NCBI GenBank assembly: GCA_017624955.1
Contig: JAGAMA010000001.1
Coordinates: 79,463 to 143,462, forward strand
Direction: 5' to 3'
Origin: Alistipes sp.
GTDB taxonomy: Bacteria; Bacteroidota; Bacteroidia; Bacteroidales; Rikenellaceae
DNA: 64,000 bases
This document shows positions 55,101 through 61,171 of this stretch, piece by piece (the stretch's first letter is position 1; each line of letters opens with the position of its first letter). Position numbers and translations under genes: made by a program. Below the pieces are notes generated by a model that had not been told where the DNA came from, did not search any database, and saw only the letters and a list, made by a program, of their open reading frames with translations.

Positions 55101-55317
55101 ACTCGCTACCCTCGGCTACGGTAGCCGTCCAGGGGCGGTTGGTCGAAACGGTGAAGGTAGCACCGCCACCCTCCACGGTCAGGGGCAACTCCTCGACGTC
55201 GAGCTCGAGGAAGGGCATGCCCACATCTTCGTTGTCATCCACGCAGGCGGTAAACGACACGGCCGAAAGCAGCATCACCACCAGGAGCGACAACTTCATC
55301 CAAAGCATTTTTTTCAT
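52189..55317 (-). CDS. Large modular surface lipoprotein with BACON-like domain and internal duplications
   Basis: 1,042 residues, lipoprotein signal ending VSFTAC. A BACON-like beta domain (about 30-125, LTVEGGGATFTVSTNRPWTA) comes first. Two jelly-roll-like modules follow, each ending in a TEIDLA-G block (about 130-320 and 335-530), then two copies of a roughly 170-residue module sharing YYYMTGTYNSFNV and QYDTQY-SYG (about 545-870), and a last jelly-roll-like module to the end. No enzyme motif. First gene of the nuclease operon; likely the cell-surface capture protein in place of SusD, which is inference. Confidence 0.78.
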   Translation of the reverse strand: MKKMLWMKLSLLVVMLLSAVSFTACVDDNEDVGMPFLELDVEELPLTVEGGGATFTVSTNRPWTATVAEGSEWISISPMQGEGTTEVELSVPATTYGRVGEVQFHLANTYAVYETKTLQVKQGEVEEVEVIYSETVGTQSVSSPYPYVDAYTSWQTDGTGASTVTYSGKSASVRASGLANAGSGPNVIFFGTLPAYFQVNTITLQPQHQRLALSFLGSFSYKPEGSSEYDNTFNFDNFTVEISGDGKKWSKLECTKDNGDTEHPYWIAAESKFILTEVPEQLSIRFTASFASAFRLDDIRLETFNGTATEIDLAQGKEDGGSTGGDTPVVPSGDKIFYESFGTPQKDASTGYWPYANESTTNIMSGTGVVAGTTTYKGYGVTARTVGTYTSPNPPASGEGHIWFPAGKTADKNFFEVQKLNLNGEKNLDFTFYLHGNTEPYKEGDVVLQLSADGEKWTTVAFTTGSIAEAAESTWKVATASVTLKESPAEFYVKFSSETTGGCRLDDPTIVKGNGGTEIDLAAGSGGETPTPPTPSTDVSTDFPGAGKYLMVATADGKALAATALTADKNYGYLSGTEVTVSNDQIAADGTSNALAWTVAAASTEGQFTLLGADNRYYYMTGTYNSFNVNGSAGTDGYAWVFTKNTDGTYAVKNVTMQKTLQYDTQYSSYGAYPDTRGLMTDLYKLNAEGTAYVKVTGADMGETPTPPTPTAGEYDGEYLMVALVDGVWKAATPVDATKNYGYLQPTDVTVAGNAVSADATAKTLAFTLKQGATTGQYTLYGADGRYYYMTGTYNSFNVAAEAGTDGYFWSVTKNSDNTYTLTNLANSKTMQYDTQYNSYGVYDSVKGLYVYLFKLNAAGSAYEAISELPSTGGSTPDPDPTPGTGAVLWNDDFSQFDNETADGKADIGTSLTGSLEGFKDAYSGSKVYSAVGKIKLGSSSKKGTLTTPALKATATVDATLTVDLAAWANASTGATDSAKVVITVNGGTIDGAASVTVALDGTMKSYTYTLSGVSSATTITFEAATASKCRYYLDNLKVQQK

Positions 55318-55446
55318 ACTTCTTGTTTGTTGTTAGTTTGTTAATATTTTGTTGTTGTTCGTTTAGTCCGCAAAGTCGGATTTTACCCCGTAGGGGTATT
55401 AGCTTTCAAAAGTACGGTTTTTTAGCGAAACTGCCAACGAAATTGC

Positions 55447-55486
55447 AACAAAAAAGGTTGCCGACCGCAAAAATCGACAACCTTTC
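55447..55486 (-). terminator. Terminator of the 113-residue membrane protein gene
   Basis: An 8-bp stem aaaggttg / caaccttt with a 16-17-nt loop, followed on the minus strand by a T-run. It is about 30 bases past the stop at 55513. Confidence 0.8.
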
Positions 55487-55512
55487 CTAACACACAAAGG
55501 TTTTGAAGCCTC

Positions 55513-55854
55513 CTATTTGATGAGCGGAGCAATCCAAATATACCAGATAATTATCAGGAAACAAATCACCAGCCAAACGACCCACAACGTGCCCTCAAGC
55601 TGTCCAATAATTGGATAGCGATTCTTGGGCATTTCCTTGCCGGCACGCTCCTTGCCAATATTACGAAACACGGCAATAAGCGCCACCACAAACGACACAA
55701 CACCAATAACCACCACCCTCGTTTGCCAAGGCTCAGGCACGAAGCTCAACGGGAAAATGCAGAGCGTACAAACTAACAAAGGGACACTATACCATAGGTC
55801 GGCCTCGCATCTTCGCATCAAGCGAATCATAAAATGATCCTGATTTTCATTCAT
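55513..55854 (-). CDS. Small three-TM membrane protein, unknown
   Basis: 113 residues with hydrophobic segments at about 21-39, 46-65 and 90-110. A conserved-looking basic loop (RNIGKERAGKEMPKNRYP) lies between helices 2 and 3. No family recognised. It is monocistronic, between two terminators, and unrelated in strand order to the surface operon start. Its GC content is lower than its neighbours' by eye. Confidence 0.65.
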   Translation of the reverse strand: MNENQDHFMIRLMRRCEADLWYSVPLLVCTLCIFPLSFVPEPWQTRVVVIGVVSFVVALIAVFRNIGKERAGKEMPKNRYPIIGQLEGTLWVVWLVICFLIIIWYIWIAPLIK

Positions 55855-55929
55855 AAGCCAAGATTTTAGCGTTATACATTAAGTGTCGTTTGCAATATAA
55901 CGAAATATTTCGATTTTTCCAACAGGTCA

Positions 55930-55964
55930 CACAAAAAAAGAGCATCCGACAAAGTCGAATGCTC
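55930..55964 (-). terminator. Terminator of the DUF4199-GT2-DUF4293 operon
   Basis: Stem gagcat-ccgac / gtcg-aatgctc with an aaa loop. On the minus strand it runs into seven T's. It is 30 bases after the DUF4293 stop. Confidence 0.82.
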
Positions 55965-55992
55965 AACACTTAATAAATAATTTGGCGCACGC

Positions 55993-56460
55993 CTATCGGA
56001 TGCGGTCGGCGGCACGCACCAACATCTCATCCTTAAAGATGGCACGCATGGCCAAATAGCTAAAAAGCACCGCCACAAGGGGGCAGGCAATCGTCCAACG
56101 GATCGAGATAGCCACCAACTCGTAGGTCTGGCCGAAGAGTTCGTAAAGGCGGTAGCAGTATAGACCTGCCACAAGCAATACGCCCACCAGCAGCACCATC
56201 TCCACGACACAGAAACGAATCTGCGAAAGGCGCTTCTTATAGAGGAAGACAATATAGAGCGGCAACCACATAGCCACCAGCATCAAGAACATGAGGTAGG
56301 AGGGTACTTTCTCGACCACACCATCGGTACCGATCAGTTCATAAGCCTTAAAAGTGGCCGTACCGGCTTCGGTCGTAAAGAGGGCAAGCGGAAGGAAAAA
56401 TGCAAGCGCCATCAATACGACAGCACCCAGCAGATAGAGGGTTTGAACACGTTGAATCAT
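55993..56460 (-). CDS. DUF4293 family membrane protein
   Basis: 155 residues, four TM helices, starting MIQRVQTLYLLGAVVLMALA, the DUF4293 signature start; an in-frame ATG 11 codons upstream lacks conservation. Found across Bacteroidetes, function unknown. It is the last gene of a three-gene operon, 16 bases after the GT2 gene. Confidence 0.85.
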   Translation of the reverse strand: MIQRVQTLYLLGAVVLMALAFFLPLALFTTEAGTATFKAYELIGTDGVVEKVPSYLMFLMLVAMWLPLYIVFLYKKRLSQIRFCVVEMVLLVGVLLVAGLYCYRLYELFGQTYELVAISIRWTIACPLVAVLFSYLAMRAIFKDEMLVRAADRIR

Positions 56461-56476
56461 TACTTTAAGTATTTTT

Positions 56477-57445
56477 TTATATCTCTTTATCAATCAAATA
56501 TTTATTTCTATCTGTCGCATTGCGGTTGATCAGCTCGCCAAGGAAGCCCGCCAGGAACAACTGCACACCCAGGATGACTGCCAAAATCGCCAGGTAGAAG
56601 AGCGGCTGCTCGGTCACGCCACGCAACGGAAGGCCATGCGCCTGCTTCCATAATTTGGCCGCGATGACCCACACGGTCGTACCGCCACCGAGGAGGAACA
56701 TCACCGTACCGAGCGACCCGAAGAGGTACATCGGCGAACGGCCGAAGTGCGACATAAACATCACCGAAATCAGATCTAAGTAGCCCTTCACCATGCGTTC
56801 CAGGCCGAATTTCGAGTAGCCGTATTTACGGGCGCGGTGCTCCACGACCTTCTCGCCGATGCGCTTAAAGCCCGCCTGCTTGGCCAGGATCGGGATAAAG
56901 CGGTGCATCTCGCCATAGACCTCGATCGACTTAACGACCTTCTTGCGATAGGCCTTCAGTCCGCAGTTGAAATCGTGCAGCTTGATACCTGATGCGAGGC
57001 GCGCCGTGCCGTTGAAAAATTTACTCGGCCAACGCTTCCCGATCGGGTCGTAGCGCTTCTTCTTCCACCCCGAAACCAGGTCGTAGTCCTCCTCCAGGAT
57101 CATACGGCGAAGTTCCGGAATCTCATCGGGTGAGTCCTGCAGGTCGGCATCCATCGTCACGACCACCTCCCCCACGGCGGCATCAAAACCGCAATAGAGG
57201 GCGGCCGATTTGCCGTAGTTGCGACGGAAGGCGATACCGCGCACCGTGTCGTACTGTGCGGCCAACTGCTCGACCACCTCCCACGAACGATCCGTCGAGC
57301 CGTCGTCGATCATGATCACCTCATAGGTCAGCTTATGCTCCGTAGCTACGCGATCGATCCACGCCACCAATTCGAGCAGCGACTCCTCCTCGTTATAGAG
57401 GGGTACAACGATCGAAAGATCGAGCTTCTTCTCCTCGCTCATCAT
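56477..57445 (-). CDS. Polyisoprenyl-phosphate glycosyltransferase, GT2 family (DPM1/GtrB-like)
   Basis: 322 residues. A GT-A domain has LSIVVPLYNEEESLLEL, IMIDDGSTDRSWEV, the DADLQDSPDEIPEL metal/nucleotide motif, and the FNCGLKAYRKKV block. Two C-terminal TM helices (about 235-260 and 280-305) follow, as in GtrB-type enzymes that load a sugar onto undecaprenyl phosphate at the inner membrane. The start at 57445 is one base after the DUF4199 stop. Confidence 0.9.
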   Translation of the reverse strand: MMSEEKKLDLSIVVPLYNEEESLLELVAWIDRVATEHKLTYEVIMIDDGSTDRSWEVVEQLAAQYDTVRGIAFRRNYGKSAALYCGFDAAVGEVVVTMDADLQDSPDEIPELRRMILEEDYDLVSGWKKKRYDPIGKRWPSKFFNGTARLASGIKLHDFNCGLKAYRKKVVKSIEVYGEMHRFIPILAKQAGFKRIGEKVVEHRARKYGYSKFGLERMVKGYLDLISVMFMSHFGRSPMYLFGSLGTVMFLLGGGTTVWVIAAKLWKQAHGLPLRGVTEQPLFYLAILAVILGVQLFLAGFLGELINRNATDRNKYLIDKEI

Positions 57446-57446
57446 G

Positions 57447-58022
57447 CTACTCCTCGCTTTTCGGGGTAAAGAGTTCCGGACGGCGCGAACGCACACCGGC
57501 GATGATCAGGCCGAAGAGACCACCAAAGAGGATCGAGCCTGTCACACCATTCCAGGCGGTCTGCAGCACCGAGGGTACGGGGGCAGCCTCCAGCTGGGCG
57601 AACATCTGCTTGAGCATCGGCTCCATCTGCGACGAGGCGGGCGACTGGCTCAGGATTTGCTTCAGCGAGGCGGCATACTGCTCCAGATAGGCACCGTAGC
57701 CCATCACGCCATGCAGGTAGACGGCCTGCGCCAGACCGAGAATCACACCGGCAAAGGCCGAGAGAATCAGCACATAACCATAACCGCGGAAGAAGGGGAA
57801 GCCCTCCTCGGCGGGGAATTGGGCGGCATATTGCTTCGTATAGCGATTAAGGAGCCAATAGTGCAGAACCACCACGGCGATCCACTCCACGAGCATCAAT
57901 CCCATCAGGCCGGTACGCCCCGAGAGCGATGCGTAGGTTTCAAACCACATCGATGCGGCCAACACAAGGCCGATTACGCCACCCTGCGTGGCTGCGGTGC
58001 TCCAAAATGTCTTCTGTTCCAT
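57447..58022 (-). CDS. DUF4199 family membrane protein
   Basis: 191 residues with four TM helices, starting MEQKTFWSTAATQGGVIGLV, the usual DUF4199 start. It sits immediately before the GT2 gene, the common Bacteroidetes pairing. Function is unknown; co-occurrence suggests a role in lipid-linked sugar metabolism. The promoter box lies 22 bases upstream. Confidence 0.87.
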   Translation of the reverse strand: MEQKTFWSTAATQGGVIGLVLAASMWFETYASLSGRTGLMGLMLVEWIAVVVLHYWLLNRYTKQYAAQFPAEEGFPFFRGYGYVLILSAFAGVILGLAQAVYLHGVMGYGAYLEQYAASLKQILSQSPASSQMEPMLKQMFAQLEAAPVPSVLQTAWNGVTGSILFGGLFGLIIAGVRSRRPELFTPKSEE

Positions 58023-58043
58023 AATGCAATGTTTTAGCAAGGG

Positions 58044-58051
58044 CAAAGATA
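58044..58051 (-). promoter_or_regulatory. -7 box (TATCTTTG) of the DUF4199-GT2-DUF4293 operon
   Basis: A minus-strand TATCTTTG 22 bases before the start codon at 58022, directly after the mltG stop codon. Confidence 0.65.
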
Positions 58052-58057
58052 GTACTT

Positions 58058-59083
58058 TTATTTAATTTTGCGACGATTCAGCTCGGCCGAATAGGCACGG
58101 GCATTCTTCAGGTGGTCGCTATAATTGGCTGCAAAGTTATGATAGCCGTCAAACGTGGGACGAGCGCAGAAGAAGAGGTAGTTGTGCTTCTCGTAGTTCA
58201 GCACCGCCTCGATGGCATTCTTGCCCGGCATGCAGATCGGCGTGGGCGGAAGTCCCTTATTAATATAAGTATTGTAGGGCGAGGGATATTTCAGGTGCTT
58301 GTGCAGGATGCGGCGCAGGCCGAAATCCTGCATGGCATATTTGATTGTCGGGTCGGCCTGCAGGGGCATCCCCTTCTTCAGACGATTCATATAGACACCC
58401 GCCACGCGCGGCATCTCGTCCGTTTGGCGCGTCTCCTCATAGACGATCGAGGCGAGGGTCATCACCTCCAGGCGCGAAAGTCCCGTGCGCTTGCGCTTCG
58501 CCTCGCGCTCCTCATTCCAGAAACGGTCCCACTCGCGCTTCATGCGATCCACCCACTCGTCGGGCGTGGTGGTCCAGTAGCACTCGTAGGTGTCGGGCAG
58601 GAAGATCGAAAAGAGCGTTTTGGTGCTCATTCCGACCCGTTTGGCCGTCGCGGGGTTCTGCAACACCGAGAGAATCTCCACCGAGTCGGCATCGATCTGT
58701 CCGGCGAGCTTTCCGGCCAGCTGCTGAGGGATGCGGACATTATTTACCGTCACACGCACGGGGGTCTGCTCGCCGAGCTTAAGGATGCGCACCAGGCGGA
58801 TGACATCCATCTTGGGCTCGAGACGATAGTAACCCGGCTTGAAGCTCTCTTCGAGGTTTAAGCGCTTGGCATAGAGGTTGAAAGCCGCCTTGTAGCGCAC
58901 CTTCCCGAGCAGCGAATCGCAGAGGGTTTGGTAGTCGGCCTTACGGCTCACATAGAGTTCTACGGGCTCCTTGAGGGCATTGGTCTTAAACATCACAAAG
59001 CCCGCCACGGCCACCACACCGCCGAGCAAAACGCCCACCACAAACGAGCGCACCAAAAGAGTTCGAAAGCTATTTTTTGCCAT
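58058..59083 (-). CDS. mltG: Endolytic transglycosylase MltG
   Basis: 341 residues. One N-terminal TM helix (about 13-32), a LysM-like region, then the YceG catalytic domain with the conserved Glu in TLASIVYEETRQTDEMPRVAGVYMNRL, plus PLQADPTIKYA and SPYNTYINKGLPPTPICMPG. It cleaves nascent glycan strands at the inner membrane and is thought to set chain length. It is divergent from ffs, sharing a 50-bp promoter region. Confidence 0.95.
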   Translation of the reverse strand: MAKNSFRTLLVRSFVVGVLLGGVVAVAGFVMFKTNALKEPVELYVSRKADYQTLCDSLLGKVRYKAAFNLYAKRLNLEESFKPGYYRLEPKMDVIRLVRILKLGEQTPVRVTVNNVRIPQQLAGKLAGQIDADSVEILSVLQNPATAKRVGMSTKTLFSIFLPDTYECYWTTTPDEWVDRMKREWDRFWNEEREAKRKRTGLSRLEVMTLASIVYEETRQTDEMPRVAGVYMNRLKKGMPLQADPTIKYAMQDFGLRRILHKHLKYPSPYNTYINKGLPPTPICMPGKNAIEAVLNYEKHNYLFFCARPTFDGYHNFAANYSDHLKNARAYSAELNRRKIK

Positions 59084-59101
59084 CTTTTTTCATTTTTTTT
59101 G

Positions 59102-59109
59102 CAAAGATA
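59102..59109 (-). promoter_or_regulatory. -7 box (TATCTTTG) of mltG
   Basis: A minus-strand TATCTTTG 18 bases before the mltG start codon. It lies back-to-back with the ffs box, 12 bases apart. Confidence 0.65.
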
Positions 59110-59121
59110 AGAAAATTTCTC

Positions 59122-59129
59122 TACTTTTG
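59122..59129 (+). promoter_or_regulatory. -7 box (TACTTTTG) of ffs
   Basis: TACTTTTG fits TAnnTTTG and ends 6 bases before the predicted 5' end of the SRP RNA, the spacing expected for this promoter class. Confidence 0.7.
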
Positions 59130-59135
59130 TCCCCC

Positions 59136-59233
59136 GGTGTGAGTCTTATACGACCAGCTCCTGCAGAACCCCCCAGGTGCGGAAGCAAGCAAGGGTATGC
59201 GGTTGTAGCGGTGCGATATAAACAGCTCACACC
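59136..59233 (+). ncRNA. ffs: Signal recognition particle RNA, small bacterial (4.5S) type
   Basis: A 98-nt hairpin closed by ggtgtgag at the 5' end and ctcacacc at the 3' end. The apical domain reads ccccccaggtgcggaagcaa then gcaaggg, matching the universal SRP loop (GGAA tetraloop and asymmetric internal loop that binds Ffh), with a slightly divergent closing of the tetraloop. A T-run follows at once, and a promoter box precedes. Confidence 0.9.
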
Positions 59234-59270
59234 TTTTTTTATTGCCTATGGGCAATAAAAAAAGGTGTGA
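59227..59270. terminator. Perfect 20-bp palindrome overlapping the ffs 3' end
   Basis: The arms 59227-59246 and 59251-59270 are exact inverted copies around a TATG loop, including the last seven bases of ffs and its T-run. Symmetry allows termination in both directions. Confidence 0.8.
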
Positions 59271-59298
59271 TACCACACCCATACCCACATTCCCTCCT

Positions 59299-59335
59299 AA
59301 GTCCTCCCTTTGCAAAAGGGAGGACTTTTTATTTC
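59299..59335 (+). terminator. Intrinsic terminator downstream of ffs
   Basis: A 12-bp perfect stem, aagtcctccctt / aagggaggactt, with a 5-nt loop, then tttttattt. A backup terminator for ffs or for a transcript reading through. Confidence 0.8.
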
Positions 59336-59345
59336 CAATAAGGAT

Positions 59346-59526
59346 CAGTGGCCTCAGTAGGCTCAGTAGTCCCGGCAACACGTTTGAGGATTGGGAGCTC
59401 GGCGCCACGACCGTTTTTTCATTTTAGGCGAGAAGATTCTGCGCTTCGTGAAGGAAGCCCCGGATGGGTAGTACTTGACGTACGTCCCATTCGGGGCTTG
59501 CAATGAAAGTGCGGAAGGTTCCGCAT
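59346..59526. repeat. 9-bp repeat copy followed by two hairpins, gene-free
   Basis: A short copy of the cagtggcct family (59346-59372) is followed by a 14-bp stem with one wobble pair (59455-59499, arms aagccccggatggg and cccattcggggctt). A 7-bp tgcggaa/ttccgca hairpin (59510-59525) comes next. No gene is visible; the hairpins lie just past the guanine deaminase stop on the minus strand. Confidence 0.65.
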
Positions 59527-59541
59527 AAAATGGAAAACCCT

Positions 59542-60060
59542 CTAATATTCGATTTTGTCGGCTTTCGCCGCCCACTTTTGGAAGGCCTTCAGGGCACGGT
59601 CACGCATGAAGTGTTCGCAGCGAATTTGGCGCTCCGAGTAGTCGAGTTCGAGCTGGTCGTAGATGAACGAATCGTCGAAGTCGATCCCCTTGGCATCCTC
59701 CTTCGTATTGCCGTAGCAGATGCGTTTCACACCCGCCCAATAGAGCGCCGAGAGGCACATGGGGCAGGGTTCACACGAGGAGTAAACCGTACAGCCGTCG
59801 AGCTGAAACGTGCCGAGTTTTTGGCAGGCGTTGCGGATGGCCGTCACCTCGGCATGAGCCGTGGGGTCGTTATTCGGCACAACACGGTTCGTACCCGTGG
59901 CAATCAACTCGCCATCGCGTACAATAACGGCACCAAAGGGGCCGCCACCCAGATCGACGTTCTCCTCCGAGAGCTTAATGGCCAACTCCATGAATCGGGC
60001 ATCCTCCTCCGTGTAGTCGTGACGTTCGGGCAAGAAATCCTCTTTCTTCGTGATTTTCAT
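59542..60060 (-). CDS. guaD: Guanine deaminase, cytidine-deaminase fold
   Basis: 172 residues. Zinc ligands and catalytic Glu are in DPTAHAEVTAIRNAC (HAE), with SSCEPCPMCLSALYWAGV (PCxxC). GGGPFGAVIVRDGE and the C-terminal FMRDRALKAFQKW follow the B. subtilis GuaD type, a domain-swapped dimer converting guanine to xanthine, rather than the tRNA deaminase TadA. It lies 11 bases after dusB, so it is probably co-transcribed. Confidence 0.87.
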   Translation of the reverse strand: MKITKKEDFLPERHDYTEEDARFMELAIKLSEENVDLGGGPFGAVIVRDGELIATGTNRVVPNNDPTAHAEVTAIRNACQKLGTFQLDGCTVYSSCEPCPMCLSALYWAGVKRICYGNTKEDAKGIDFDDSFIYDQLELDYSERQIRCEHFMRDRALKAFQKWAAKADKIEY

Positions 60061-60071
60061 AGCGGTATGGT

Positions 60072-61094
60072 TTATATATCATGTGACAGCGGGGCGGGAA
60101 CGGTTTGGCTCATATCCCAATCGCCCCATCGCTCGGCCACATAGTCCAGCGTGGTGTACAGCTCCTCGACATCGAGCGAGGTGACGAGCTTCATGCGCGT
60201 AGACTTAAAGTCGGGCAGCCCCTTGAAATAGTTCGTCAGGTGGCGGCGCATCTCCAGGATGCCGACATAATCGCCCTTGACCTCCAAGGATTTTGCCAAA
60301 TGCTCCTTGGCAATCTTCACACGCTCCACCACCGAGGGTTGGGGCATGCGTTCGCCCGTTCGGAGGAAGTGTTTGCACTCCTCGAAGATCCAGGGACGGC
60401 CATAGGTGGCACGGCCGATCATCACGCCATCCACGCCATATCGGTCGAACATCTCGGCCGCCTTCTCGCCCGAATCGACATCGCCGTTGCCGATGATCGG
60501 GATTTTGATCAGCGGGTTATTCTTTACCTTGCCGATCAGGGTCCAATCCGCCTCGCCGCGATACATCTGGGCGCGCGTGCGACCATGAATCGTCAGCGCC
60601 GCGATGCCCACATCCTGCAGACGCAGGGCGATCTCCTCGATATTCTTCGACTCCTCGTCCCAACCCAGGCGCGTCTTCACCGTGACGGGCTTCTTCACCG
60701 CCTCTACAATCTGGCGGGTCATCTCGACCATCAGAGGCACATCGCGCATCATACCCGACCCTGCCCCACGGCCCGCGATCTTCTTCACCGGACAGCCGAA
60801 GTTGATATCGATCACCTCCGGACCCGCCGCCTCGGCCATCTTGGCCGCCTCGACCATCGGTTCGATGCGGTTGCCGTAGATCTGAATCCCCACGGGGCGC
60901 TCGCCATCGTCGATGTTGAGTTTACGCAGCGATTTGGCCGCCTCGTGCATCAATCCGTCCGAGGAGATAAACTCCGTATAGACCATATCCGCCCCGAATC
61001 GTTTGCACATATAGCGAAACGAAGGGTCGGTCACATCCTCCATCGGAGCGAGCAAGAGGGGCTTATCCCCCAAATCAAGATCGGCAATTTTCAT
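60072..61094 (-). CDS. dusB: tRNA-dihydrouridine synthase DusB
   Basis: A 340-residue FMN enzyme reducing uridines in the tRNA D-loop. LLLAPMEDVTDPSFRYMC, VIDINFGCPVKKIAGRGAGS (catalytic Cys in NFGCP), TLKTRLGWDEE-like TVKTRLGWDEE, and IGNGDVDSGEKA are the Dus blocks. It is divergent from argS. Confidence 0.95.
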   Translation of the reverse strand: MKIADLDLGDKPLLLAPMEDVTDPSFRYMCKRFGADMVYTEFISSDGLMHEAAKSLRKLNIDDGERPVGIQIYGNRIEPMVEAAKMAEAAGPEVIDINFGCPVKKIAGRGAGSGMMRDVPLMVEMTRQIVEAVKKPVTVKTRLGWDEESKNIEEIALRLQDVGIAALTIHGRTRAQMYRGEADWTLIGKVKNNPLIKIPIIGNGDVDSGEKAAEMFDRYGVDGVMIGRATYGRPWIFEECKHFLRTGERMPQPSVVERVKIAKEHLAKSLEVKGDYVGILEMRRHLTNYFKGLPDFKSTRMKLVTSLDVEELYTTLDYVAERWGDWDMSQTVPAPLSHDI

Positions 61095-61115
61095 TACTTA
61101 AGCGGTTTTCTTGCG

Positions 61116-61123
61116 CAAAAATA
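61116..61123 (-). promoter_or_regulatory. -7 box (TATTTTTG) of dusB-guaD
   Basis: A minus-strand TATTTTTG 21 bases before the dusB start codon. Confidence 0.6.
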
Positions 61124-61146
61124 GTGGATTATTGGCAATAAAACGC

Positions 61147-61154
61147 TAAATTTG
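61147..61154 (+). promoter_or_regulatory. -7 box (TAAATTTG) of argS
   Basis: A TAAATTTG 17 bases before the argS ATG. The same octamer serves the M23 operon at 7341. Confidence 0.65.
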
Positions 61155-61171
61155 TACCCAAATTTTGACTT

